A stretch of DNA of 64,000 bases from Bryobacter sp. (GTDB lineage: Bacteria; Acidobacteriota; Terriglobia; Bryobacterales; Bryobacteraceae): the NCBI GenBank assembly GCA_022843625.1, contig JALHNH010000003.1, forward strand, positions 1-64,000. The letters run 5' to 3'. The position numbers and the translations under genes are program-made. Positions 17,731 to 26,857 of this stretch are shown in pieces. The notes beneath the pieces were generated by a model. It saw only the letters and a list, made by a program, of their open reading frames with translations, did no database searches and was not told the origin of the DNA. Positions within the stretch are counted from its first letter, which is position 1; each line of letters starts with the position of its first letter.

Positions 17731-18750
17731 TTACGCCGAAGCAGCAGAATCGTTCAGGCCTGCGAGGCCCTCTTCGATTTTTTCGTTGACGCGATTGGAA
17801 GAGTATTCTGCCGCAACCCGGATTGCATTTTTAATTGCGTTTGCGTTCGAGCGGCCGTGGCAGATGATGCAAACACCCTTAACGCCCAGGAGAGGGGCCC
17901 CGCCGAATTCCGAGTAATCGGTACGCTTCTTGAGATCTGTGAATGCGTTTTTGGCCAAAGCGGCACCTACCTGGCGCGTAAACGAGGAACTTAGGCTTTC
18001 CTTCAATATGTGCTTAAAGACTTCTACCAGGCCTTCGCTCACTTTTAGCGCTACGTTACCGATAAACCCATCGCAGACGATAACGTCAGCGAGGCCTGTA
18101 TACAGATCGCGACCCTCAACATTGCCAATAAAGTGGATCGGGAGTTGCTTCAACAATGGAGTGGTTGCGTGAGTAAGCGCGTTCCCCTTGTGCTCTTCTT
18201 CGCCAATGGAGAGCAAGCCAACTCTGGGTCTATGAACGCTAAAGATGGCGCGACTGTAGATGTGGCCCATGAAGGCAAATTGCGCCAGCATCTCAGCAGT
18301 GGCGTCTACATTAGCACCAACATCTACAAGAACGGTGGGGGTGCCTATTAATGTGGGGAAGGCCGTGGCAAGAGCAGGGCGGGAAACACCCCGAATCATG
18401 CCCTGCACCAGCTTTGAAGTAGCCATGACCGCACCAGTGTTGCCAGCGGAAACGATTCCGGCAGCATGACCATCCCGGACAAGGCGAGCGGCTACGCGGA
18501 TAGAAGAATCCTTCTTGGTGCGCATGGCTTTTGCTGCAGAATCCTCCATCGTAATCACTTCACTGGCGTGGGTGATTGTGATGGGAAGATTCTGCCACTT
18601 CCCGTGTTGATCGAGTTCTTCACGGATGATCTGCTCGCGGCCAACCAGATTGACGGCTACGTCCAGACTCCGAACGGCGCGCAGCGCACCTTCCACTTCG
18701 CTTTTTGGGGCGTGGTCGCCGCCCATAGCGTCGACGGCAATGGTGATCAT
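17731..18750 (-). CDS. plsX: Phosphate acyltransferase PlsX
   Basis: 339 residues starting [15 protein letters not shown], the PlsX signature, with [22 protein letters not shown] and [12 protein letters not shown] further on. It makes acyl-phosphate from acyl-ACP for phospholipid synthesis. The order yceD-rpmF-plsX is widely conserved in bacteria and is kept here; rpmF lies 18 bases upstream. Confidence 0.96.
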   Translation of the reverse strand: MITIAVDAMGGDHAPKSEVEGALRAVRSLDVAVNLVGREQIIREELDQHGKWQNLPITITHASEVITMEDSAAKAMRTKKDSSIRVAARLVRDGHAAGIVSAGNTGAVMATSKLVQGMIRGVSRPALATAFPTLIGTPTVLVDVGANVDATAEMLAQFAFMGHIYSRAIFSVHRPRVGLLSIGEEEHKGNALTHATTPLLKQLPIHFIGNVEGRDLYTGLADVIVCDGFIGNVALKVSEGLVEVFKHILKESLSSSFTRQVGAALAKNAFTDLKKRTDYSEFGGAPLLGVKGVCIICHGRSNANAIKNAIRVAAEYSSNRVNEKIEEGLAGLNDSAASA

Positions 18751-18768
18751 TTACCGTTGGTCAGTGGG

Positions 18769-18951
18769 TTAATACTTTTCTACTTCGAGGACGGCGCGGC
18801 CCTTATAGAAGCCGCAAGCAGGGCAGGCGCGGTGGGGCAGTTTGGATGCACCGCAATTGGAGCATTCGCTGCCGATGGCACGGGTCAGGCCATCATGGGC
18901 ACGACGGGTGGAGGTGCGGCGCTTGGAGTGACGGCGTTTCGGATTAGGCAT
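18769..18951 (-). CDS. rpmF: 50S ribosomal protein bL32
   Basis: 60 residues, MPNPKRRHSKRRTSTRRAHD, followed by a zinc-ribbon form with CSNC and CPAC. This is the normal length and layout of zinc-binding bL32. It lies between the DUF177 gene (one base away) and plsX. Confidence 0.97.
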   Translation of the reverse strand: MPNPKRRHSKRRTSTRRAHDGLTRAIGSECSNCGASKLPHRACPACGFYKGRAVLEVEKY

Positions 18952-18952
18952 T

Positions 18953-19498
18953 TCAGTTTCCTTCTACTAATTTCTTCAATTTCAAATCTTGTAGCGCGGT
19001 CCAGCGGGGATCAACGATCGCCTGCTCACAATCACACTCGCGCTCATTCCAGTTTTCGCCGCAAGTGGGGCACAAGCCCGCGCAATCCTCACGACAAATC
19101 CTCTGCATGGGCAGTGCCAGAAGCACCTGCTCACGCAAAACTTCTTCCAGCTCAAGCCCCGCTCCCTTATAAAACGCAACAATGGCTTCTTCGTCATCCA
19201 GACTGGCTTCTTCAGGGGCTGCAGTACCTACAGGCTCCGGAGCGTAAACCAAGTCGAAAGTCTCAGAAATCGGCCACTGATACGATGCCAGACACCGATC
19301 ACAATCCAGTTGCATATCCACACTAAAGTGGCCTGTCAAACGGATCTCTTCGAGAATCTGCTTCAGTTCAGCCTGGGCTTCTACCTTCAGCGGAGAGGTC
19401 TGACGCACCACCGCATCGAGAAAGTCGATTTCACCAATCGCAAACTCTCGCGAGATGCGCAGGGGACGCAATTCCATGTCCCGCACATTCAAATACAT
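18953..19498 (-). CDS. DUF177 (YceD) family protein, probable 23S rRNA accumulation factor
   Basis: About 181 residues starting MYLNVRDMELRPLRIS. The DUF177 motif is seen in DCDRCLASYQWPISETFDLVY, and a second cysteine set, CREDCAGLCPTCGENWNERECDC, lies near the C-terminus. An open frame extends 81 bases upstream, but GAGGAGG lies six bases ahead of ATG 19498, so this start is firm. YceD homologues act in 23S rRNA accumulation. First gene of the yceD-rpmF-plsX unit. Confidence 0.9.
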   Translation of the reverse strand: MYLNVRDMELRPLRISREFAIGEIDFLDAVVRQTSPLKVEAQAELKQILEEIRLTGHFSVDMQLDCDRCLASYQWPISETFDLVYAPEPVGTAAPEEASLDDEEAIVAFYKGAGLELEEVLREQVLLALPMQRICREDCAGLCPTCGENWNERECDCEQAIVDPRWTALQDLKLKKLVEGN

Positions 19499-19609
19499 GC
19501 TTACCTCCTCGCCAGTTGGCGAGCCACAAAACCTTAAGTATACCCGATCAATGCCTTTCGCTGCAAATTCGCCTTGCAATTGTTATGCCGGGCTCGATGA
19601 ATCAAAGGT

Positions 19610-20749
19610 TTAGACCTGGGGGAATCGGCTGTAAAGATCCTTTATGATGGCCACGGCTGCCTCGGCGGCCTTCCGGTCGGGCACTTCGCTCGGGTTGTTG
19701 TAGCCTTCCATCTCCCCGGCCCCCATACTTTGAACCACGATACCGTCGCGTCTGGAAAGCACGAAAACACCGTTAAACATCAGCCCGTAGCGGACCTCAG
19801 GCTGGGGAATAAGCCAGGCAATCTGGCCTCGGACGGGTACGATACTTTCGTCCTTCCACAACGCCCGGGCTCCATAGCCGGTGCAGTTGACGATTACCTT
19901 CTGAGGCAAACGACTCAGCTCTGAGGGGTCGTGAAACTCGACATTTTCTATCTTGCCGCCTTCGATGAGAAAATCATGGACCAGCTGCCGGGAGAAACTG
20001 GCGATGTTGAAAGTGAGTGTTGAATTGCGAACCGCCGATTTGGTGGGGAAGGGGTTGGTGCCGGGTGCAAGTTCCTGACCTCTTGGGGTGAGGTCTGAGA
20101 CGCGATCCTGATATCTGGCAAAGGGAAGGGCCCCAGGCTCTTCGTGGCGGCTTTCTCCGTTGGAGAGGCGGTAGATGTCAGCCCATTCCACTGGATTACC
20201 AGCCATGCCCAGATAACTCTCATAGGTGTGGAACGAGTAGCGCGTCATCTTCTCCCAAAGCGCGGGGAAGCCCGCAGTAACAGCATTCGATAGAGCGACT
20301 CGCGAGTCTGGCGTCCAGGACCCGGTAGCTCGCGAGGACCGGACTTCAGGCGGTCGCTCTTTGGCGTAAATGGTAACCTTGGCCCCCGCTCTCTGCAGCA
20401 GGATGGCAGAGGTAATGCCAAGGGCGCCACAACCGATTACCGCGATATCACGCGTTTCATGCACCATTGCTTTTTCTACTGCAATCGCGCTTGAACCCCA
20501 TGACAAGGACCAGCCGCTGCCGCCATGGCCGTAATTGTGAACCACGACTTTTTCGCTCACTCGCTCGACTTCAAGCCTTGGGCCTGCCGCCCGGAAGGGA
20601 CGCGAGCAGACTGTTGTTCGAAAGATGCGGTCTGGCTCGGCCCGAATCGGCAGCAACTGTGGAACTACGTTCGCAGGCGGAGCAGGTAATTGAGACTTGC
20701 GTGCGCAACCAGCAAGGGGGAAAAGGCCAAGGAAAATACGACGATCCAT
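19610..20749 (-). CDS. Exported D-amino-acid-oxidase-like flavoprotein with circularly permuted order
   Basis: 379 residues beginning with a lipoprotein-type signal (MDRRIFLGLFPLAGC, lipobox Cys15). The DAO-family blocks are all present but out of order. The normally C-terminal block comes first (SRPFRAAGPRLE at 49-60 and HNYGHGGSGWSLSWG at 71-85). The FAD-binding GxGxxG (AVIGCGALG, 103-111) comes next, then VIVNCTGYGARAL (285-297) and VPVRGQIAWL (304-313). The chain ends in the region that in ordinary D-amino acid oxidases precedes the arginine/HNYGHGG block. This is what a circular permutation would give. Predicted role: FAD-dependent oxidation of a D-amino acid or similar amine outside the cytoplasm. 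Substrate unknown. It stands 87 bases after the NtrC-type stop. Confidence 0.82.
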   Translation of the reverse strand: MDRRIFLGLFPLAGCARKSQLPAPPANVVPQLLPIRAEPDRIFRTTVCSRPFRAAGPRLEVERVSEKVVVHNYGHGGSGWSLSWGSSAIAVEKAMVHETRDIAVIGCGALGITSAILLQRAGAKVTIYAKERPPEVRSSRATGSWTPDSRVALSNAVTAGFPALWEKMTRYSFHTYESYLGMAGNPVEWADIYRLSNGESRHEEPGALPFARYQDRVSDLTPRGQELAPGTNPFPTKSAVRNSTLTFNIASFSRQLVHDFLIEGGKIENVEFHDPSELSRLPQKVIVNCTGYGARALWKDESIVPVRGQIAWLIPQPEVRYGLMFNGVFVLSRRDGIVVQSMGAGEMEGYNNPSEVPDRKAAEAAVAIIKDLYSRFPQV

Positions 20750-20836
20750 GTGTTACCTCAGACAAAATCAAAATGGGTTCACCAGCTGACTCGTCGTGGG
20801 GAAGACTGGCAATAGAAACGAATGTAGCAAACGTAT

Positions 20837-22198
20837 TTAGTGACCGCTTTTGATATCGTGCTTTTTCAAGCGATATCGCAGGGTGTCCCTGCTGATGCGC
20901 AAGATTCGGGCCGCCTCACTCTGATTATCGCCGGCCTTGGTCATCGCAGAGACCAGGAGCGCTTTTTCCTGTGATTCGAGTGATGGTAATTCCGTAGCAC
21001 CGGTGGGGCGGGCCAATGTGCCAGGCTGCAAGAGGTAGGCTGGCAAGTCCGCTACATCGAGCATTGTGGCAGGCGACATCATAGCTGCGTGCCCAATGAC
21101 GTTTTCGAGTTCACGCACATTTCCTGGCCAGGTGTGTCTGGAAAGAACCATTTGGGCGCGATTGGTCAACCCCTGGACGCGCTTGTCGTAAAGCTTTGCG
21201 TATTTCTCTACGAAGTGACGGACGAGCAGGCGCAAATCGCCTTCGCGCTCACGCAAAGAAGGTGTTGAGATCTCAACCATCCCCAGGCGGTAAAAGAGGT
21301 CTTCGCGAAACGTGCCTCTTGCGATCTTGTCCCGGAGGTTCTGATGGGTGGCGGCAATCACCCGGACATTTACCTTACGCGCCTGGAGACTGCCCAGTCT
21401 TTGCACCTCCTGATTCTGAAGCGCTCTGAGTAACTTTGCCTGCGTCGACAAGGGCATGTCTCCGATTTCATCCAGAAACAGCACGCCTTCGTGAGCGTGC
21501 TCAAAAAGGCCCATTTTGTCGGCATTTGCACCCGTAAAAGCTCCTCGCACGTGACCAAAGAGCTCACTTTCGAATAGCGTTTCTACTACCGCAGAGCAAT
21601 TGATCGGAACAAAGTTTCCACGGCGGGCCGGACTCATCTGAAAGAGCGCGCGAGCAACCAGCTCCTTGCCTGTTCCGGTGTCGCCGGTAACCAGGATACT
21701 TCTGAAATGTGGGGCTACGCGCCGGATTTTTGAGAACAATTCTCCCATCGAGGTGCTGTTTCCGATCATCCCCTCAAATTCAGAACTTGCGGCAAGATTG
21801 GCTTCAATTTCCTGTGTCTTGCGGGCAGCTTCGTGCTTCTCGATGAGCACGCCGATTTTCTGTCTCAAGATTGCGGGGCTTACCGGCTTGTTAATGTAGT
21901 CAGCGGCGCCTTTCTGAATTGCTTCTACTGCACTCTCGGTAGTGTAGTGAGCAGTGACCAGAACGACATCGATAGAAGGGTCAAACTCCATGACTCGATC
22001 CAGCAATTCCATTCCACTCATCCCCGGCATCATTAGATCGGTCACCACGATTTGGGGATGATCGGTCAGAATATGATCGAGAGCGGTTTCGGGATTTTCA
22101 AAACAGGTGACTTTTAGATTGACTGCATTCAGGACGGTTGAGAGCAATTCCAGGCTGGCCGGATTATCGTCGATCAGCGTCATGGTGATTGGCGTCAT
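20837..22198 (-). CDS. Sigma-54-dependent response regulator (NtrC family)
   Basis: 453 residues: receiver domain with phospho-acceptor D54 (IVVTDLMMPG), AAA+ domain with Walker A GDTGTGKE (172-179), an intact GAFTGA loop (219-224), Walker B FLDEIGDMP, and a Fis-type helix-turn-helix at the C-terminus (NQSEAARILRISRDTLRYRL). It should activate sigma-54 promoters after phosphorylation. The gene follows the single receiver by 10 bases and the hybrid kinase just before that, which are its likely partners. Confidence 0.93.
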   Translation of the reverse strand: MTPITMTLIDDNPASLELLSTVLNAVNLKVTCFENPETALDHILTDHPQIVVTDLMMPGMSGMELLDRVMEFDPSIDVVLVTAHYTTESAVEAIQKGAADYINKPVSPAILRQKIGVLIEKHEAARKTQEIEANLAASSEFEGMIGNSTSMGELFSKIRRVAPHFRSILVTGDTGTGKELVARALFQMSPARRGNFVPINCSAVVETLFESELFGHVRGAFTGANADKMGLFEHAHEGVLFLDEIGDMPLSTQAKLLRALQNQEVQRLGSLQARKVNVRVIAATHQNLRDKIARGTFREDLFYRLGMVEISTPSLREREGDLRLLVRHFVEKYAKLYDKRVQGLTNRAQMVLSRHTWPGNVRELENVIGHAAMMSPATMLDVADLPAYLLQPGTLARPTGATELPSLESQEKALLVSAMTKAGDNQSEAARILRISRDTLRYRLKKHDIKSGH

Positions 22199-22208
22199 GC
22201 TCTACAGC

Positions 22209-22577
22209 TTACTCGGGCTTGAGCTGGCGGTCTACCGCTGCCAGCAATTGACGAAACTGCACGGGCTTGGTTAAATAGTCGCTAAAGCCTGCCTGCCTGC
22301 CTTTTTGACTGTCACCCTGCATCGCATAAGCAGTGACTGCAATCAACGGGATATGCCGCAAATCGTGGTCCGCCAGAACTCGTTCTAGCACTGCATAACC
22401 GTCCAGGCCGGGCATCTGAATGTCCATCAGCACCAAGTCTGGAAGCCATTCGCGCATTGCGATCAATGAAGATGCGCCATCTTCGGCTTCGCGGATTTCA
22501 TGGCCCGCGTGCTCGAGCGCCGTCCGCAACAACTCACGGTTGCTTGCTCTGTCGTCGACGATCAGCAAACGCGCCAT
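22209..22577 (-). CDS. Single-domain response regulator (CheY-like)
   Basis: 122 residues, receiver domain only: LLIVDDRASNRELL, phospho-acceptor in DLVLMDIQMPGLDG (D50), switch residues in VTAYAM, and YLTKPVQF. It has no output domain, so it probably works as a phosphorelay intermediate or a phosphate sink. It begins one base after the hybrid kinase stop and is followed by the NtrC-type gene after 10 bases. Confidence 0.92.
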   Translation of the reverse strand: MARLLIVDDRASNRELLRTALEHAGHEIREAEDGASSLIAMREWLPDLVLMDIQMPGLDGYAVLERVLADHDLRHIPLIAVTAYAMQGDSQKGRQAGFSDYLTKPVQFRQLLAAVDRQLKPE

Positions 22578-22578
22578 T

Positions 22579-24378
22579 TCACTTTGCCCTCGGTGCCAGA
22601 CGACGCACCATTGCGAGTAGTTTGTCTTTTGCTACCGGCTTGGTCAGATATTCGACCGCACCCATTTTCAGGACGGAATCGTCTGCCATCACCGATACAA
22701 CCGCCACTGGAATGTCGCGGGTCTCGCGAAGTCCTTTTAGCGAGCGCAGCGCCTCAAGGCCGCTCTCGCCGGGCAGCAGCAGATCCAGCAGCACCAGGTC
22801 TGGCTGGATCTCCAGTGCCTTTACCAGCGCTTCTCGAATCGAATCGACGAAAACCAGTTCATAGCTGTTGACTTCGAGATACTCCCGCAGCAATTCCCTC
22901 GCTGCCGAGTCGTCTTCCAGGGCAAGTACGATTGGCCGGTCGCGACGCTGGGATGATGGCTCGCCGGCAGTAGTGGGCAGCGTAAAGCTGAACTTGCTGC
23001 CTTCGCCCGGTTTGCTCTCCACCCAAATTTTTCCGCCCATCTGCTCGAGCAGTCGTCTGCAGATGGCCAGCCCAAGTCCAGTTCCTTCACGCACGCCTTT
23101 GGTTGTCGCAGCAACCTGATAGAACACATCAAAGATGGATTCATGGTGTTCAGGGGGGACGCCGATTCCCGTGTCAGTTACCCGGATCTCCACCATATGA
23201 TTTTTTTCACTGGCTTCAACCAGGATGGATCCACCAGCAGGGGTGAACTTGATCGCATTGCTGAGCAAATTCAAGAGCAGCTGGTGAACTCTGACCCGGT
23301 CTGCCCAAGCCTCAAGGCCACCGGCTGCTATGCACTTGAGGGATAGCCCTTTTGCTTCGGCCTGTGGCAGAACACTGGCTACCGTCTCATCGATCAACGA
23401 TTGGAGCGCGATCACTTCCAGGTGAAATTCCAGCCGTCCCGCCTCAATCTTGCTGAGATCGAGAATGTCGTTGATCAACGTGAGCAGATGTTGAGAGTCT
23501 TTTTGTATGTGCCTTATGAAGCGGGTCTGCTTTTCGTTCAGGGGGCCTTCCATGCCCTCGGCCAGCAGTTCAGAAAAGCCAATGATTGTATGAAGGGGTG
23601 ATCGAAGCTCATGGCTCATGCTGGCCAGAAACTCGCTTTTCGCCCGCGAGGCCGTTTCGGCTCGTGTGCGTTCTTCCTCGAGCCGCTCCTCAAACCGGCG
23701 CCGCTCCGTAATGTCCCTCAGAACTACAAGCTGGGCCAGACGACCCCGATACTGCATCGGATGCCTTCTGGCTTCAACTTCAATTTGCTCACCATTCTTT
23801 CGAAGGTGGCACCGGGGGCCATCTTCATCCTGCATGGCCTCGCCCCGGCCAGAACAGCGAAGATCCTGCACGGTCATCGAAAGGAACTCTTCGCGGCTAT
23901 AGCCGTAAGTGACGATGGCTTGCGAGTTCACATCGAGAAACCGAAGCGTCTCCTGATCGTAAACGCAGCAGGCGACCGGCGTTAGTTCAAACAGCTGGCG
24001 CGTTTGCTCGGCCAGGGATTCCGCCTCACTGACATCGCGGATGACAGCGACGGTATGAGCTTCTCCCGCAACCTGGATCGGGCTGATACTGATTTGTACA
24101 GGAATTTCCACGCCATCTTTGCGCAGGGCCCGTAGCCTCAAAGATTGTCCCATGGGACGCAAGCTGGGAGCATCCGCGAATGAGGCCCGATGGCGCTCAT
24201 GCCCTCTTCGCTGGGCCAGCGGTACAAGATCTTCGACTCTCATCGAAAGCAGCTCTTCACGGCTATATCCAAGGATGCGTTCGCAGCTGGGATTGGCCAG
24301 AACGATTCTTCCCGAACGGTCCACTTCCATCACTCCGTCGGGTGCTGCTTCGAGCAAATATTCGAATCGGTTATCCAT
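22579..24378 (-). CDS. PAS-PAS hybrid sensor histidine kinase with C-terminal receiver
   Basis: 599 residues, no membrane segment seen. Two PAS domains (about 1-115 and 125-235), HisKA with FLASMSHELRSPLHTIIGFSE (near 250), HATPase with VTDTGIGVPPEH and GTGLGLAICRRL (about 355-470), and a C-terminal receiver (DLVLLDLLLPGESG). It should be a cytoplasmic sensor relaying phosphate through its own receiver to the next two gene products. The gene starts 11 bases after the end of the cbb3-linked gene cluster on the same strand, so it may be co-transcribed with the oxidase. The PAS ligand is not evident. Confidence 0.92.
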   Translation of the reverse strand: MDNRFEYLLEAAPDGVMEVDRSGRIVLANPSCERILGYSREELLSMRVEDLVPLAQRRGHERHRASFADAPSLRPMGQSLRLRALRKDGVEIPVQISISPIQVAGEAHTVAVIRDVSEAESLAEQTRQLFELTPVACCVYDQETLRFLDVNSQAIVTYGYSREEFLSMTVQDLRCSGRGEAMQDEDGPRCHLRKNGEQIEVEARRHPMQYRGRLAQLVVLRDITERRRFEERLEEERTRAETASRAKSEFLASMSHELRSPLHTIIGFSELLAEGMEGPLNEKQTRFIRHIQKDSQHLLTLINDILDLSKIEAGRLEFHLEVIALQSLIDETVASVLPQAEAKGLSLKCIAAGGLEAWADRVRVHQLLLNLLSNAIKFTPAGGSILVEASEKNHMVEIRVTDTGIGVPPEHHESIFDVFYQVAATTKGVREGTGLGLAICRRLLEQMGGKIWVESKPGEGSKFSFTLPTTAGEPSSQRRDRPIVLALEDDSAARELLREYLEVNSYELVFVDSIREALVKALEIQPDLVLLDLLLPGESGLEALRSLKGLRETRDIPVAVVSVMADDSVLKMGAVEYLTKPVAKDKLLAMVRRLAPRAK

Positions 24379-24389
24379 GCGCTAACAAG

Positions 24390-24944
24390 TTATCTTCCCA
24401 CTGCCAATACGTCGCGTCTTTCCCAGGCCCCACTAAAGTATTGAGCCAGCATCATGCCGAGGCTCATGCCTACGAGCATGCTGCCATGTGAGAGCCAGGC
24501 AACACGCGGGTCACCCATGGGCATCCAGGCCATCGGCATATGTGCAACAGCCATGCCGATCTGCATCCCAAATCCATCGCACAGCAGCGCAGACCAGCCT
24601 CTTCCCTCACGCCTGGCCTCAGCGACACATCTGGCTTCGCGCCAGATCGGGGGCAGCGAGAATACCCACATGCCCAAACTCATCCAAGCGTAATGATCGA
24701 GGCTGAATGCGTGGTGGCAGGAGGGGCCGAACCAGAGAGACGGAAGCAGCATTCCCAAACCACCCCAGCCTGCCATTGCCAGATACATGTCCAGGTGCGC
24801 TCCCCAACGCGTCCTTGTAAAGGCAAAGACGCTCACAATCAGTGTTATCCCGACGCCGCCAACGATTCCCAGTGGCCACAGTGAAAACATCGCAAGCAAT
24901 GCCACCTGAGAGAGACAACTCAATGTGATCAGATACGGATTCAC
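24390..24944 (-). CDS. Unknown Met/His-rich membrane protein coupled to ccoI
   Basis: 184 residues with about five or six hydrophobic segments. I do not recognise a family. It is rich in Met, His and Trp: CHHAFSLDHYAWMSLGMW and MAVAHMPMAWMPMGDP. Such residues near membrane faces often bind copper or haem. Its start overlaps the stop of the copper-type ATPase by four bases (ATGA), which links it to copper delivery or cbb3 assembly. It lacks signal peptide processing sites. Function is inference from neighbourhood only. Confidence 0.75.
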   Translation of the reverse strand: MNPYLITLSCLSQVALLAMFSLWPLGIVGGVGITLIVSVFAFTRTRWGAHLDMYLAMAGWGGLGMLLPSLWFGPSCHHAFSLDHYAWMSLGMWVFSLPPIWREARCVAEARREGRGWSALLCDGFGMQIGMAVAHMPMAWMPMGDPRVAWLSHGSMLVGMSLGMMLAQYFSGAWERRDVLAVGR

Positions 24945-26851
24945 GATAGACTCTCCGCCGGTTTAGGCTTGTCCGGCGCTTCCCAATCCATCAACCGCAT
25001 GGAATCGAGAATTACAGTTAGGCTTGAGGCAAGCATCAACAGGGCTGCCGCTACCGGGTGTAGCAAGCCAAAAGCAGCGAGGCTTATGCCCACTGCGTTG
25101 TAGGCCAGCGAGAAGCCGATATTGCGGCGAATTGTGCGCCGGGCCGCCCGGGCGATTTCAATAGCCTCAGCCAAAGCTCGCCAATTCTGATGGAGCATGA
25201 CAAAGCCACTAACGTCGCGCACCAACTCGACACTTGTAGACAGCGTGAGACTGGTTTCACTCCAGGCCATGGCCGCTATATCGTTTAGGCCGTCTCCAAC
25301 AAACAGCACCTTGCTGCCACTTTTTTGAAGCACTTCGATTGCGCTGTGTTTGTCGATGGGAGACTGCCTGACAAACTGTTCTCCGATGGGGATTGCCGAT
25401 GCTCGCTCGGCCCCATCCCCGGTGGAAAGCATCACCTTCAGCCCCGCCCTTTCCAAATCGAGCACCGCTTCCGGCACACTCCCTTCACAGATTTCTTTCA
25501 GGGTAATTTCGGCGGCAACTTCGCCATCGATGCGTACTTCCAGTTCACGGCTTTGTTGCCGGGCACCGGCAAAGAGCAGGTGTCCATCGGCGAAGCGGGC
25601 TTCTATGCCAACGCCTGCCAGCAAGCGTATGCTTTCAAGGCTAGTGGTAGCCTCTATCGACTGGCCCTCCCACAGGCTTCGCAGGGCGGTTGCGATGGGA
25701 TGGTGACTTGCTGATTCCGCCTCACGCAAGAGAAATCTCAATTCTGGCTCCCGGCCATTCCAGGCTGGAGCAACCTGCCAACTGGCTTCATATTCCTCAG
25801 GCAAAGTAAGTGTGCCCGTCTTGTCGAACACGACTGTATCGATTTCGGCAAGTTTCTCGATCGCCTCACCTGACCGGGCCAGAATTCCGAGTTCTCTCAA
25901 TCGCGAGATCGCCGACCAGACAGCCAGAGGTGTGGCAAAGCCAAGTGCGCAAGGGCAGGCGATTACCAATACCGATAGTGCGCAGAAGAGGGCTGTTGCC
26001 CAATCCCCGCTTCGGGAGTGAGCGTAGAGCGTGATGAGACTGACGAGAATTACCACGGGCCCGAACCAGCGCAGCACTGCCATGGCTAGGCGTTGCTCCC
26101 GTCCAGGGACTTCCAGCCCAGCCGAGACCAGGTCACGGATTTGGTCCAGCTCAGCTTCACTGCCTTTGCCGACGGCTTCACAATCCACAGAGGCATCCAT
26201 CAGAAACGTGCCAGCCGAAACTAAATCGCCGACGGTCCGGCTTCTGGCAAAACTTTCTCCAGTCAATGCGGCTTCATGAAAATATGCGGATCCAGCCAAT
26301 ATCCATGCATCCACTGGTACAGCTTCGCCCGGCAATACACGAAATCGATCTCCGGCTTTGACCACCGCCGCTGTTACAAGTTCGCCGCTCAGCCTGCGCA
26401 CCATTCGTTGATCAGGTGCCCAATCCCCCAGCGACCTTAACACTCTCGCCTTGCCGTAAGCACCCACTTGCCGCCCCAGTGAGTAGATCACCAGCAGCAT
26501 GGACGCGACGTCAGCATAAGTTCCACCTTTTTGTGTCTGGAGTGAAACCATGGAAGCCCCGAGGCTGCCGGCGATTCCAAGCAGGAACAGCAGCTCAATT
26601 CCCAGGCGTCTGAGTTTGAATGCCTGCCAAACGGCTTCAACAAACTCTTTGGCGAGTAAACCGAAAACGGCAATCGCAACGAATAGAATCGAAAGTTCGA
26701 GCGTGAATCTCTCCTGCACGGTGACTTCAGAGCCATTCACAGCAAGGCCCATCACCATCGCATTCATGGCGAGGAAGGCGCCTGCGCCAATCCGCCACCA
26801 GACCGATGCCGGGGCTTCATCACCGCAATCGCAATCAATTCTTTGCTTCAT
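24941..26851 (-). CDS. ccoI: Cu+-type P-type ATPase (CcoI/FixI), lacking an N-terminal metal-binding domain
   Basis: 636 residues. P1B ATPase hallmarks: actuator AALTGES, membrane metal site ACPCALG, phosphorylation site DKTGTLT, hinge GDGLNDIAAM, and a last helix with MLASSL as in copper exporters. Eight membrane helices fit the sequence. The usual N-terminal HMA domain is absent; only a short CDCGD motif remains, and the protein is shorter than typical CcoI. In the family it supplies copper to cbb3 oxidase assembly. It lies six bases after the cytochrome c gene. Confidence 0.88.
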   Translation of the reverse strand: MKQRIDCDCGDEAPASVWWRIGAGAFLAMNAMVMGLAVNGSEVTVQERFTLELSILFVAIAVFGLLAKEFVEAVWQAFKLRRLGIELLFLLGIAGSLGASMVSLQTQKGGTYADVASMLLVIYSLGRQVGAYGKARVLRSLGDWAPDQRMVRRLSGELVTAAVVKAGDRFRVLPGEAVPVDAWILAGSAYFHEAALTGESFARSRTVGDLVSAGTFLMDASVDCEAVGKGSEAELDQIRDLVSAGLEVPGREQRLAMAVLRWFGPVVILVSLITLYAHSRSGDWATALFCALSVLVIACPCALGFATPLAVWSAISRLRELGILARSGEAIEKLAEIDTVVFDKTGTLTLPEEYEASWQVAPAWNGREPELRFLLREAESASHHPIATALRSLWEGQSIEATTSLESIRLLAGVGIEARFADGHLLFAGARQQSRELEVRIDGEVAAEITLKEICEGSVPEAVLDLERAGLKVMLSTGDGAERASAIPIGEQFVRQSPIDKHSAIEVLQKSGSKVLFVGDGLNDIAAMAWSETSLTLSTSVELVRDVSGFVMLHQNWRALAEAIEIARAARRTIRRNIGFSLAYNAVGISLAAFGLLHPVAAALLMLASSLTVILDSMRLMDWEAPDKPKPAESLS

Positions 26852-26857
26852 GATTGT

